A stretch of 64,000 bases of DNA from Cordia subcordata (Eukaryota > Streptophyta > Magnoliopsida > Boraginales > Cordiaceae), in NCBI GenBank assembly GCA_028554755.1, contig JAPTOF010000003.1, positions 8,751,501 to 8,815,500 on the forward strand, written 5' to 3'. Positions within the stretch are counted from its first letter, which is position 1; each line of letters starts with the position of its first letter. Positions 31,617 through 43,700 of the stretch are shown here, piece by piece. Below the pieces are notes generated by a model, which saw nothing but the letters and a program-made list of their open reading frames with translations, searched no databases and was not told the origin of the DNA. A program made the translations under genes and the position numbers.

Positions 31617-33169
31617 TGCTCACATTATGGCTATAATGTTGATTATGTTTTTATGATCCATGACTCTCTCTCTCTCTATAAAAAAAAAAGTGTTCTGCAT
31701 CATCCAGCGATGCTGGCGAAGGTCTTTATTCCTTCTGCCCAGCTCCCCGAAAACAACGTTCGACTTGCATGTGTTTAGCATATAGCTAGCATTCCTTCTG
31801 AGCCAAGATTAAACTCTTCTTTTGAGTATGAAAAAATACGGGTTTGATTCTATCTGGTAGAGTCAATAAAATGGAGTTCCTTGTTTGTAACATTATGGCT
31901 GTAATGCTGATTATGTTTTTATGATGAAAACCAGATTACTTGTTGAATATGTGATTATGCACACTATGCTTGTGATGAATGTTTATGATAATAGATTATG
32001 AGTTATGGATGAATGGCATAGGAAGACAAAAAGTAAATGATTGCTTTATGAACTCAAGTAAACTTATATTATTACTGATGAATTGATTGAGTTCTTGGGC
32101 AATGACGCTAAGCCTATGCCTTGGAGATGACTGTCCGCCACCATGAACGTTGAAGATTGCTTATGATCAAGTGGTGTAGTGATATGAAAAAGGAGATGGA
32201 AGACATAAGGGGAGCGGACATGGATTGTTTCATTATAAAGTTTCTTTGCTTCTTGTCTTCTCTCTCTTGTTTGCTTAAAATTGATATATTATATGCCCAA
32301 ACACATTTTCTAAATGTTTTTATGCTTTTTAAAATGATTTTGTGTTGAAAAATGCTTTTTAGACTTGTCTTTGAGGTGATATATCATATTACTCTTGAAA
32401 AACAGTTTTTGAGTACTGTCGGGCTGGCTTTGGTAGAGCACTGGTACGAAGAAAAGTACACCTAGAAGTCTGGAATTTTAACTTGAAAATAGTTGTTGTG
32501 AGTACGATTTTTTACCAAGATTTTTCTACAACGGTCAAAAACTTAATCTTTGGACTTTAACCTTTGTGTCTAATAGCTAATTTTCAATTGAGGCATATAA
32601 ATATCTTCAAGTTTTCAAAAAAAAAGACACACACACACAAGAACCCAAGAAAAGAGAGCTTAAAAAGTTTTTAACAACCAAAAAGAAAAGAGAGAGAGTA
32701 AAACAAGAATAGCTTCACTTTTCAAGGCAACTATAGGTCTTGTATTGTTTATCAATTCCAACTTGTGCTTTATATTTTACAATATCTTTATCTTGTAAAA
32801 GTTGGAGTTTGGGAAGACTAAGCTTGTGGATTTGAAATTTGAAAACAATTGCAAGTGGGTTTCTTGATATCGGGTTGAAATCAAGGTTGTAAGGTTGGTT
32901 TTCGAGTTTAGCCAACTTTTGAAAAGCCCAAGGTTCTTAGTGGACTTGTTGAAATTCTTGACTCGGATATTCGGGGAATGAATGCAAGTTTGGTGATGAA
33001 CCACTATAAACTGTTGTATTCTTTCATTTTCATCTTCCATTTTGATTTCGGATTAAATCATGCAACTCAATGCTTCCACCATGAATGCAATAAAAGAATA
33101 TTCAAAGTTTGTAGCAAAAGGATTCTCGAGGTCTATTCACTCCTCTCTAGAGCTAGCTTGTCACTCACA
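31617..33169 (+). repeat. 3' LTR of Sirevirus-like element
   Basis: Runs from TGCTCACATT to CACTCACA. It carries a 268-bp gain near its start (mitochondrial fragment plus a 36-bp duplication) and lacks about 115 bp relative to the 5' copy. The remainder aligns throughout with clear divergence. Confidence 0.88.
31658..31889 (-). other. NUMT: mitochondrial rrn18 5' end inside the LTR
   Basis: Read on the minus strand, about 31825-31730 is the 5' end of plant mitochondrial 18S rRNA: the GAGTTTGATCCTGGCTCAG region (here two C-to-T changes), the plant-mitochondrial CTAGCTATATGCT variant, ACACATGCAAGTCGAACG, and the GGGGAGCTGGGCAGAAGGA block. Sequence to 31889 fits DNA upstream of the rRNA; the part below 31725 does not match the rRNA I know and may be other or filler DNA. 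Both sides are flanked by a 36-bp LTR segment (31622-31657 and 31890-31925, two mismatches). Not a functional rRNA gene. Confidence 0.85.
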
Positions 33170-34371
33170 ATTCTCGTGTCTTGTTGATGCTAACTTACTA
33201 TTCAATAATCTATTCTCAATAATTGAGATATTTTTGGCATAATGCCCCGATCAATAGATAGTTTTCCTTTTATATTCAACTTTCTGTATTAAGTGAATTA
33301 AATTTTGAACACATCAATGATTCACATACCGTACACCATTCACGCATCATACATCCCCCGTGCATGTGCCACACACACTCAGCAAAAGCCTAACTCAAAA
33401 ATGTTACGGACATAGTGCCACATCTTCACCATCCACTCTTTTTCTCTCGTTACTCTCCACCACTTTCACCATCACCCCAAACCTACACCATCACCACCAT
33501 TAAACTTCAACATATCTCCTATGATTTCGACCAAAACTAACAACTTTGACGTTAGGCAACGTTTTGTCTATTTTTTTTTTTGTGTGTGTGCATGTATGTA
33601 TATGTGTGTGTGTGTACATATATACATATATATATAATATTTATATATATATGTATATATGTACACACACACACACACTAACATCTCAAGACTTAAGATG
33701 TGAAAATTAACATCTAAAATATCAAACCATATTATTTGTTTATACTATTTAGTGAAATATCAAATAATGTTTTATTTTTATAACTAATTTTTAATCCTTT
33801 TTAGATGCTTTCTAGACTTTTCTAAAACATCAATGTGAATATTTTGAATATTTGTATGTGATATGTATATGCTTATATCTCAATATTTTAAACATTGATC
33901 ACAAAGATCTATTTCAAAATGCTATTAATACATTAATTGTTTAATGTTTGACTCGAGTATAATTTGCCCAACATTAATATTTCTTATTATGAACATTAAC
34001 CATTAATACATAAATCTTAGATTACATGCATATTAACATATGAAAACATAGATATAGAGAGATGAATATTAATTTGAACATTCATATATATGAACAATAA
34101 AAAAAGTCCAAAATAAGATAAAATAGCTAGACCAACATTAAACTATTGATGTGTCAATAATACATTTTGAAACTTGCATCGCACTCTTTAATTTCACTCC
34201 TTTACAAAAGGAAAAAATAATAAAATAGAAAATAAGCAATCATTTAGCATATCCTATAGCTCAAAATTAGAAGGTAGTTTCAAATTGAAATGAAGAACAA
34301 TGAACATTTTTTAGTGTTGGAACTCTAAGCACATAGAGTATGAATTATATTTTATTATGAATTATGCTTTA
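33170..34371. other. AT-rich spacer with TG/CA hairpin microsatellite
   Basis: Starts with the ATTCT duplication of the Sirevirus-like element. Apart from the microsatellite at 33603-33678 nothing beyond AT-rich sequence is visible; short frames look random. Confidence 0.5.
33603..33678. repeat. Palindromic (TG)n-(TA)n-(CA)n microsatellite
   Basis: A TG run, then TACATATATACATATATA, an AT centre, and the mirrored TATATATGTATATATGTA followed by a CA run. The arms are nearly perfect inverted copies of about 34 bp and would extrude as a hairpin. Confidence 0.9.
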
Positions 34372-34591
34372 TGTTGGAATAGAGTTTTAAACCCATGCAT
34401 TTTTCACATGTTGAAAAAAATGAAGAGTAATGAATGGGAAAATTGATGATTGGAGTTAGAGAATCATCAGTTACAATTGATTTTTTGATAATCATCATCA
34501 TATTACTAGAACGTTTTATTCTAAATGTTAACTTTGTGAAGAGACATTCATGGGCTTTATTTGGCTTTATGGCACAAAACGTATGAGAATT
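34372..34591 (+). repeat. Truncated 5' LTR of third copia element
   Basis: Matches 39665-39883 up to CGTATGAGAATT and then diverges. About 640 bp of LTR, including its transcription start region, has been lost, so this copy could not be transcribed from its own promoter. Confidence 0.9.
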
Positions 34592-34766
34592 CTTATAGGT
34601 TTGGTAAACTATGGTATCTATTTCTTACAATTTTCAAATCTATTTCAAACAAAAACTAGAATTTTATTTATTTATTTATTTTTTGTCAGGTACTAGTTTT
34701 ATTATATTGGTTTACTGATTTTTGGTGGTTGAATGCAGAAACTCTTATAACCTTTGCTTTTAATCA

Positions 34767-35910
34767 TGTCTAGAAATGATGAAAATCAAAATAAATTGGG
34801 AATAATGATCAAGTCCAATTTGTGGACAACACCCAAACTTGGACTGCTGGAACAAGTGCAACTGAGGTCTCGATCGCTACCCCGAATATTACCGTGACTA
34901 GGAATGTTTGAGCTACTCCAACAACTAATATGATTGTGCAACTTCCTGGGATTGTACAGGGATTTAGCGATTTTGGGGCCGCAATTAGATTAGGCTTTAG
35001 CTCGCTTAATCAAGCCAATAATGTTGCTGGCTTGAACAATGGCTTTGGAGGAGTTGCAAATGTTGTTGGTGCGAGCAATGCATTTGAAGGCAGGCCTGTG
35101 GTCGGGACAACCAACTATGCACTACCACCACCACATGCAGAGAAGCCAGAAAAGTTTTCTGAGAAAAACTTCAAGATGTGGCAGCTCCAACTGGAGTTTT
35201 ATCTCACAACTTTGGGGTTGTTCATGTATGTGCAGCAAGATCCTCCATCATTAAGAGACAACCCAGATGTGCAGACCATGACGGCTATGGATGCTTGGAA
35301 GCATAGCAATTTTCTTTGCCGAAATTACATTTTGAATTGCTTAGAAAGTTCTTTGTATAAAGTACATGCCAAATGTAAAACGGCTAAGAAAGTGTGGATG
35401 TCATTAGAGGATAACTATGAGCCAGAAAGAGCAAGCACGAAGAAATTTGTAGTGACTAGATTTTTAGAATTCTCTATGATAGATTCCAAACCAGTTGATG
35501 TCACAGGTGCAAGAATACCAGTTAATCATTCAAGAGCTCTATGCTAAAAAGATGACTTAAGTTAAATAATTTTAGGTGGCTGCTTTGATAGATAAATTGC
35601 CCTCTGGATAGAGTGAGTTCAAAAATCACCTCAAGCACAAGCAACAGGAGATGACAATGAAGAACTTAATCCTACGGCTTAGAATTGAGGAAGAAAATCG
35701 TTCAACTGGAAAATGAGGCATGCATGGTAGAATGAACTCTAAGGTCCACATGGTGGAACATGGTCTTAATCCCAACAAAAAGAGAAAGTTCACCAGTCAA
35801 GCTAACTGTGGGTATAAAGGAAAGGTAGTTGCTAGGAAATCTAAGGCAGACAAAAAATAGTTCAATAAGACTTGTTATATTTGTGATCAAAGTGGTCACA
35901 AGGCAACTGA
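34767..35910 (+). pseudogene. Gag of third copia element
   Basis: Begins at MSRNDENQNK; a stop and ATG at 34930 restart the frame. It contains KPEKFSEKNFKMWQLQLEFYLTTLG, a LYKVHAKCKTAKKVWMSLEDNY block and LPSG-type sequence, matching copia Gag. A zinc knuckle near 35874 reads CYICDQSGHKATDYW; its last Cys is replaced by Tyr, so the knuckle is defective. Stops separate the parts. Confidence 0.85.
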
Positions 35911-35917
35911 CTACTGG

Positions 35918-36400
35918 TTGTGCAAAAAGAAGGCCCTAGCAAATGTCGTGGAGGACCTAGGGGAGAACGTGTTCGATCTAAACATTTCAGCGGTGGTATC
36001 AGAAGTGAACATGGTGGGTAATCCTAAACAATGGTTCATTGACACAGGGACTACTAGACACGTTTGTTCTGAGAAAAGGCTATTCTCTTCCTACAGAGCT
36101 AACTCCAAGGGTGAAGTCTTGTAAATGGGAAATTCTGTAGCTTCTCAAGTGGCAGGTACAGGAAATGTGGTTCTAGAGATGACCTCTAGTGTTAAGCTGA
36201 CACTTAAGAATGTTTTGCATGTTCCTGAGATTAGAAAGAACTTAGTGTCCAGTTCTTTGTTAGGTAAAGCCAAACTTTCTACGATGTTTAGTGCTGATAA
36301 AGTTGTAATCAAGAAGGGAGATGATTTTGTGGGTAAGGGATATCTCCATGAGGGGATGTATAAATTGAGTGTTAGAGCCCAAGTCCCAAAAAAAATGTAA
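35918..36400 (+). pseudogene. Protease of third copia element
   Basis: WFIDTGTTRHVCSEKRLFSSY contains an intact D-T-G active site, followed after a TAA at 36122-36124 by GNSVASQVAGTGNVVLEM and LKNVLHVPEIRKNLVSSSLLGK. The stop between them would separate protease from the rest of Pol. Confidence 0.87.
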
Positions 36401-36405
36401 CTGCT

Positions 36406-37576
36406 GTGCCTTCGGGCCAAAAAGAGGTAAATAAAACTGTTCCTTCTGCTTACTTCCTTGAGTCTCCCACCTTATGGTATGAAAGGTTGGGACATGTAAA
36501 TTTTGATACTCTAAACAAACTTGTAAAAATAGAACTAATCCATGGAGTAGTTTTCTCTAATCATAAAAAATGTGAAGTCTGTGTAGAATCAAAATTAACT
36601 AGAACTTCTTTCAAATCTGTAGATAAGACCACACAACCTGTTGAGTTAATTCATAGTGATATTTGTGATTTAAAATTTGTGTAAATAGGAAGTCGTAAAA
36701 AATATTTTATAACTTTTATTGATGATTGCACAAGGTATTATTATGTATACTTGCTTAGATCTAAAGATGAAGCTTTGGAGGCTTTTAAACAATACCAAAC
36801 TGAGGTAGAAAATCAACTTGGTAAGAAGACATTGAGAAGTGATAGGGGTGAAGAATATGTATATCCTTTTGAAGCTTATTGTGTTAAACAAGGAATAATA
36901 CACACAAACGACAGCTCTTTATTCTCCACAACAAAATGAGGTTGCTGAACACAAAAATAGAACTCTCAAAGAAATGATGAACACCTTGTTGATAAACTCT
37001 AGCCTACCTCAAAACTTGTGGGCAGAAGCGATCTTGACTGTAAATCATGTCTTGAATAAGGTACCCTACTAGAAATTGGAAAAGACACCATATGAATTGT
37101 GGAAAGGCTGACTGCCTTCTTATAAATATTTGAGGGTATGGGGGTGTCTAGCTAAGGTAGAAGTTCTAACTCCTAAAATGATGAAAATAGGACCAAAAAC
37201 AGTTGACTGTATTTTCATTGGATATGCGCAGAGCAGTGCTACGTATAGATTTCTCATACACAAATCAGAAATTTTTGACATTCATGAGAATACAATGATA
37301 GAATCTCAAAATGCTGAGTTTTTCGAGATGACATTTTCATACAAAGGGTCAAAAGAACCAAATCCTTTTGAATTCGGTTCATTTAAGAGGGTCCTTGATC
37401 ATTCAGATGTAGATAAAGAGGCCACAGCTGATGAACCAAGGCGTAGTAAAAGGGTGAGGACGTCTACGTCTTTCGGGCTTGACTTTATAACGTTTATGTT
37501 AGAAAGTGAGCCTAGAAGCTTTAAGGAAGCTATGTCTACTCTTGAGGCACCTCTTTGGCGTTCATCATTTCTTTGA
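36406..37576 (+). pseudogene. Integrase of third copia element
   Basis: LWYERLGHVNFDTLNKL and CEVCVESKLTRTSF form the HHCC zinc region; LIHSDICDLK carries the first Asp, LRSDRGEEY the second (usually SDNG/SDRG), and a QQNEVAEHKNRT motif near 36930 the Glu. The C-terminal part has RVWGCLAKVEV and DCIFIGYAQSSATYRFL. Frame changes occur near 36684, 36940 and 37075. Confidence 0.88.
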
Positions 37577-37593
37577 TAGATAGTGAGATAGTG

Positions 37594-37750
37594 AAAATCC
37601 ATTTGCACTCTAAAGGTTTATTTCCAAGAAATAGATCTATCAATTCCTATGTATGATTGTGTAAGATAGACTGAATCTCAATCTCAATCATACATAGGAA
37701 TTGATGGATCTACCTCTTGGAAATAAACCTTTAGAGTGCAAATGGATTTT
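37594..37750. repeat. Inverted duplication in RT of third copia element
   Basis: Arms 37594-37659 and 37685-37750 (66 bp each) are inverted copies with about three mismatches, separated by 25 bp. The right arm encodes the normal RT start ([14 protein letters not shown]); the left arm is its reversed copy and replaces part of the expected coding sequence. Resembles template-switching during reverse transcription or repair. Confidence 0.9.
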
Positions 37751-39137
37751 CAAGAGAAAGATGAAAATGGATGGATCAATAGACAAATATAAGGCCCGGT
37801 TGGTTATAAAAGGCTATAGTCAAAAGGAGGGTCTAGATTATTTTGACACGTATTCACCAGTAACAAGAATTACATCTATTTGAATGTTGATAGCTATTGC
37901 AGCTATACATAGTTTGGAGACACATCAAATGGATGAAAAAATGGCTTTCTTGAATGGAGATCTAAAAGAGGAGATCTATATGGAACAACCCAAAGGGTAT
38001 GTAGTTCTAGGTTAAGAGAAAAAAATTTGTAAGCTTGTAAAATCTCTTTGCAGATTAAAACAAGCACCTAAGCAATGACATAAGAAATTTGACCAAGTCA
38101 TGCTCACAAATAGGTTCAAAATCAACGAGTGTGATAAGTGTGTTTATTGGAAATAAACATATCAGAATTTTGTCATTGTCTGTCTTTAAGTAGACGACAT
38201 GCTTATGATGGGAAAGAATAATGAAGCAATTGTGTCTATAAAGAAGATGCTCTCCCAAAATTTTGAAATGAAAGACATAGGTGTTGCAGATGTAATCCTA
38301 GGCATAAAAATCATTAAGACACCTGAAGGTCTAGCCTTGTGTCAGTCTTATATATTGAGAAATTACTGAACAAGCATAATAATGATGACACCTAGATTAC
38401 AAAGACTCCTTTAGATGTAAGTGTACATCTAAGGGAAAATACAAGTGAAGGGGTATCTCAGTTGGAGTATTCCCGAATCATAGTAAGTCTAATGTACATT
38501 ATGAACTGTACAAGACCCGACATAACCTGTGCTGTGAATAGGCTAAGTAGGTACACTAGTAACCCAAGTCGAGAACATTGGGTTGCACTAGTCAGGGTCT
38601 TAAGATACTTGAGATAAACCATGAGATATGCATTACACTATACTAGGTTTCCAGCAGTGTTAGAAGGATATAGTGACACAAAATGGATATTTTGCACAAA
38701 AGACTCAAGATCTACAAATGGATACGTCTTTACCTTAGCAAGAGCAGTTGTGTCATAGAAATCCTCTAAGCAGACATGTATAGCCAGATCCACTATGAAA
38801 CCTGAATTTATAGCTTTAGACAAAGCTAGAGAAGAAGCAGAATGGCTTCGGCAATTCTTAAAGGATGTTCCATGTTGGCCGAAACCTATAGCTGCTGTCA
38901 ATATTCACTGTGATAGTCAATCAGTGATTGGCAGGGCACAAAGTGTCATATATAACGGTAAGTCTAGGCATATGCGCCATAGACATCACGTCGTTAAGCA
39001 GTTGCTCTCTAATGGGGTTATCACTTAAGACTACGTAAAGTCTAAGGATAATATTGCGGATCAGCTCACCAAAGGTGTACATAGAGAGCAAGTTCTTAAG
39101 TTGTCGAGTGGGATCTGTCTTAAGCCTATAAAGTAAC
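37701..39137 (+). pseudogene. RT and RNase H of third copia element
   Basis: RT blocks: [65 protein letters not shown] and a degraded YVDDML-type motif near 38190 (plus strand reads LSVFKXTTCL in the wrong frame or VDDML across a TAG). RNase H: KPEFIALDKAREEAEWLR, CDSQSVIGRAQ, KSRHMRHRHHVVKQLL and DNIADQLTKGV. Many stops, several at expected Trp or Gln codons. Confidence 0.85.
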
Positions 39138-39664
39138 TAAAAGGGTCGCCATAATTATCAACCCTACCTTGTTGACAAGATATCCCTGAATCTTGGTTCA
39201 AAGGGAAAACTGGATTATGTGTGACTGTAGTGAAGCACTATTGGGGCATAAACCTGGGCAAGTAGACAGTGCAACCTGCGTAGTTTAGGATAAGTTTAGC
39301 TTTTAATGATTCTTGAGTTTGGGAAAACCAAGTGGGGTATAGCAGGTACTCTTCATGAAGAATCACCTATAAGACTAAAGAGGGGCCATTCCTAAAAGAA
39401 TTGTTTAGGGCCAAAATGAACACAACCGTGAGAACTAGAAGTGTACTAAGACATGTTGTGTGTTTGCTGTTGTCTTGGTTTACACTAAAGTTGAACAGTT
39501 CAAGACATCCAATCCATTGGTCAGCGAGTAAACCCGATGGCATTCACTAAATGAGGTTTAAAGCCAAAAGCTATCTATCCTAAGGCAATATCTCTCTTCG
39601 AACTCTCTTTTGCATTTGCATTTTCTTGCTTTGTAGTCGGCAAATTTCTATTCATGTGGGGGAA

Positions 39665-40528
39665 TGTTGGAATAGGGTCTTAAACCCAAGCATTTTTCAC
39701 ATGTTGAAAAAAATAAAGAGTAATGAATGGGAAAATTGATGATTAGAGTTAGAGAATTATCAGTTACAACTGATTTTTCTATAATCATCATCATATTACT
39801 AGAACATTTATTCTAAATGTTAACTTTGTGAAGAGACATTCATGGGATTTATTTGGCTTTATGGCACAAAACGTATGAGAATTTGATAGCATTAAACATT
39901 ATCATGGCAATGGATACGTGGCCATGATTTGTCTTCAAAGAAAATGGGTATAACCTAATCATGTCGCTTGGTCCTCACAAAAGAAAACATATGATTTGAC
40001 TTTGCAATGAGTAGAATGTTATTGCATGGTTATGTCAAACGTTTCGATTAGTTGTGCATAAATGCCGAACGTTTCAACGTTCCCTTTAGAGCATTATGAT
40101 GAAAATTAATTAGATTAGCTTTGGGTTTTCCTTTATATACCTAATGCAATTTCTTTGTTAGATACATATTTTCTTAGAAGAAATCTAGCTTAACATATTA
40201 CTCATTTTAGCATTCTAGTAATTTCATAGTGAATCAAAAAAGAGAGAGTTCTTCATTCACCGGTTCACAGGCTCTTAAGGAGGAGTGCTACCATCCTACA
40301 AGAGGTAAATTGTTGTATCCTGGGAAGGATGCGCCGCAACCTTTAGCACTTTTGTGGGGGCGTAAATCTCTTAAGGAGATCATGTTTCACGAGACTCAGT
40401 TTTATTTTATTTTGATGCATATTATCAGAGTAATACTGTTGAATTTCATTTTATAGAAATAAATATTATTCTATTTTTTTTATTTCTTGAATTTCAAGGC
40501 TTCTGATTAATTAAATTTTACACCAACA
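39665..40528 (+). repeat. 3' LTR of third copia element
   Basis: Starts TGTTGGAATAGGG right after a GTGGGGGAA purine tract and ends ACACCAACA. Only the first 220 bp have a partner at the 5' end. Confidence 0.85.
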
Positions 40529-41720
40529 TTTTATGCTTTATACTTCATGGATAACATTAGCTTCATGATAATTCATAACTATTTGTTTAATGTCTAGATG
40601 ATAACTATCAAAATTTAGAGTACAACTAGTGAAAAACTCCCAAGCAATAGAAAAATACCATATGTATAATTTAAAAAAAAAAAACTTTTATAAACTAGAC
40701 AATTCCTAAATTCTACGTACTGTGCTCACAATTCTGCATTTTATGTAACTGATACACACATATGACAAAACCTGAGTGTTGTATCAAACATTGAAATGAG
40801 CTCTATACTATTGATTTTGTGTTTTTTTTGGAGTCATAATTTGTATATCTTTACATTGTTTATGAAAACATTATTCTATTAATAATTCTTAAAAATTAAT
40901 ATAATGTATATATCCAGCATGTATTTGAATTACCAATCCAACAACTCCATACCTCCTAATGTTGAAATCACAGTGATTGAAAATTTAGACAGTAAAATTG
41001 GAACAAAACAACTATGATTACTTACAAAAAGTTATACAAAACCTACCTTATATGTAAAGTGTATTTTGCTATTGTAATTAAAAGAAAAGTATATTATTGC
41101 ACTAATAACATAAATAAACTTTTGTCGGACCTTCTATTCTACTTAGTGGATGATGCAGGGATTTATAAGAATGAATTAAACACTGGTAGATTCAAACAAC
41201 AATGAACACTGCATTAAAGTGTATAGCAGAAGTAACAAATAAGATAGATACTTTCTATCTACTGGCTGGTTAACATTGTGCCACGAGTTAAAGTTGACGG
41301 ATGGAGAGTTTTGCATATTTTGGATGATAGAAGAAGAGAAATTTAAATTCAAAATTAGAAAACAATTTTAGATTGAAATTTAACAGCATTATGTACTATA
41401 CTTTTTATATTATTTATTAGATTTTAAATTCTGAGCAAACAGTTCATACATTGCAAACATATATGCTTTTAAATCCATCTATTATATATTATAAATTATG
41501 GTTTATATATTATCCTTTATGGATTATGAATTATGAAGGATTATTCAATACGGATTCATTATTGCAATATTGGTTTCTTATTTCCCTTTCTGCTAGCATA
41601 AACCTCATTTATAACTTCTCCGAATTAAACATATGAACATAAATTTCATAAACTGTGAACATATAATATAATCATTGTACATATATTCTATATTACTTAT
41701 TTTCAACAACTTAATTGTTG

Positions 41721-41756
<36 letters not shown>

Positions 41757-42857
41757 CAAAAGATATATTAGATTGAACATAAATAATTTATTTGCTTCTC
41801 TAAGTATAATTTCTCAAAATCATTTAAATATTACTTCACTAAAAGAAAAACATTGTAAACATATAATAGGAAAAACATAAAGAAAATACTTCCAACTAAA
41901 ACATTTAGGCATTTCAACAATTAATTAATGAATTAATCTTTCAAGTTTCAAACTAGAGTCAACCACGGAACCATAAATTAAGAAATTTATAAACATAAGC
42001 AAAAATCTATCAATACAAATTATAAAAATAATATCATTTAAAAAAGCTTGATCATCTAAAATATATTTAATAAACAAAATCTCAAATTCTTCTATAATAG
42101 AAATATGCAATTCCAAAAAACTTTTCAATATCCAAATTCAATTAGCAGTTAAAAAGCTCACTACAACTAGAAGCTAATAAACCTTCACCAATACCACATT
42201 CAACTTCAAAACTAATTATATTCAAAGCCATCTCTCACAACTCTGTCTGAACCAAAACACTTACCACACACAACACATTTTTCTCTCTTTCCCACTATTA
42301 TTGCAATAGCAAAAACTCTAGGAGAACAACCATGGCAACCACCAACAACAGCGAAGCAAACTCTCAAACGGAGCATGTTTATACCAAAAAGAAGAGAACT
42401 CCACAAGTAAAGTAAGTCAAAAAAATATCTATTAAACTTTCAAATAATAGGGTTTCTAGAAAATAATTTTTTATATCATGTAACTTAAATTAAAAAAAAA
42501 CTAATCAAATATGAAAAATAGAACGAATCATAACATTTGTTGATAATAAACTACATAATGATCATAGAAAAGAACATCATGATCAGAAACAGATCACACC
42601 TTGTTCCTATGATTTTTATGAAACATTATGCAAAAATTAGAAAAATAAAAAGAAAACTAAAAGAACAAGATGTTCTTCTAATTATTAAACTCTGTACTAA
42701 TCATAAAAACTTAATTTCATTATCAAAAATTACAAGTAAATTTATATATTCTATTCAAATATTTAACCAAACATGTCCAAAATATATACACTATTCGTTC
42801 ATGATGATAACAATATTCCATAGAGAAAATATAATATGTTGACAAAGAGGAAACAAT
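40529..42857. other. AT-rich spacer
   Basis: No recognisable gene. Contains a (TA)n run at 41724-41754. Possibly the 5' flank or terminal repeat of the PMD/Ulp1 transposon that follows, but no terminal inverted repeat could be matched by eye. Confidence 0.4.
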
Positions 42858-43700
42858 ATGATCATTATTCTTACACTTTATGTTTCAAAACTTTTCAACA
42901 AAGAGAAAGATGAGGAAAATACCTTTGCAATGATCATATCTAGAACATCACTAGTAAATTTCATAAGGATGGTAGCAGAACTAGATGATGATCAATGGAA
43001 TGCAATAATGGAAGTTAGAGTTGGCCTTTTTTTTCCCCTCCATATTGGTGAACTTAACTCCAAGCTAACATATAGGTTAGATGAAAACTATAACCCGTAT
43101 AACATAACACTTAGACTTGGCACAAATAAAATGATAGAAATAGATAATGTGGATGTGACCTTGACATTGGGGTTGCCAAGAGGAGAAATAAAAATTAGTT
43201 GAAGAAAATGAATGCCTAAAAGAATAGAAGAGAGAATAGTTTCTTAAAGCACTAATAAACACAAATGATGTTACAAAAGCATAAATTGTCGAAATAGTGA
43301 AAACCAAGGAATTAGAGATAGATCCAAGAGGAACTTTGTCATCTATATACTTTCAACAATCATCAAAATAAATAAGAGAGGGCATGCATACACCAAGATC
43401 CTAAAATCAATACGAAATGTTGATATATGCAACTCAAATTGATGTTCTTTCATCATATCAACTTTGAATGAATTTGTTATAGAGTGGAAAGATGACAGGA
43501 AATAACAATTCATTGGCCCTAGATTATTTGCAACTCTTCTACGTAGATAGAATCATACACTATCAGAATTATAAACAAATACTATCTAACATTGTTTGAG
43601 TAGACAAGCAAAAAAAAAACAATGAGTGAAAGGATAAAAAAGGAGATCCAAGCTGGTTCATTTGGATTGGGATGCATCAGTGATAGGGTAGAGTGTAATA
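42858..43700 (+). pseudogene. Plant-mobile-domain-like transposon protein, N-terminal part
   Basis: The open frame 42858-43202 encodes ELDDDQWNAIMEVRVGLFF, LTYRLDENYNPYNITL and DVTLTLGLPRGE, matching the start of the domain found in plant transposon-linked PMD and Ulp1 proteins. It continues in shifted frames: NFVIYILSTI (43332), AYTKILKSIRNVD, ALDYLQLFYVDRI (~43520) and KKEIQAGSFGLG (~43650), in the family's order. Stops and frameshifts make it non-functional. The role of the domain is not established in general; these genes travel inside Mutator-like elements in several plants. Confidence 0.7.

Larger units (their letters stand above)
18065..33169 (+). mobile_element. Sirevirus-like Ty1/copia retrotransposon with nested insertions
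   Basis: Bounded by LTRs at 18065-19464 and 31617-33169 and by a 5-bp duplication ATTCT. Internal order: primer-binding site, Gag with two zinc-finger-like segments, protease region, integrase, RT and RNase H, an extra ORF after pol, and several AAAGGGGGAG-type tracts before the 3' LTR. Long LTRs, the post-pol ORF and repeated polypurine tracts are hallmarks of Sireviruses. Two later insertions interrupt it: a minus-strand copia element (22822-27940) and a mitochondrial fragment in the 3' LTR (31658-31889). All reading frames are decayed, so the copy is old. Confidence 0.9.
34372..40528 (+). mobile_element. Third plus-strand copia retrotransposon, 5' LTR truncated
   Basis: LTR sequence begins TGTTGGAATAG at both 34372 and 39665. 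The 3' LTR is about 864 bp and ends ACACCAACA, while only the first 220 bp of the 5' LTR remain (34372-34591). Between them: Gag, protease, integrase, RT with an inverted duplication, RNase H and about 540 bp of non-coding tail ending in a GTGGGGGAA tract. Frames are broken at many points. Flanks share TTATGCTTTA on both sides, which could be an altered target duplication or coincidence. Confidence 0.9.

Noticed and set aside
31545..31778. 77-codon plus-strand ORF before and inside the 3' LTR
   Set aside because: Runs across the LTR start into the antisense of mitochondrial rRNA; chance frame.
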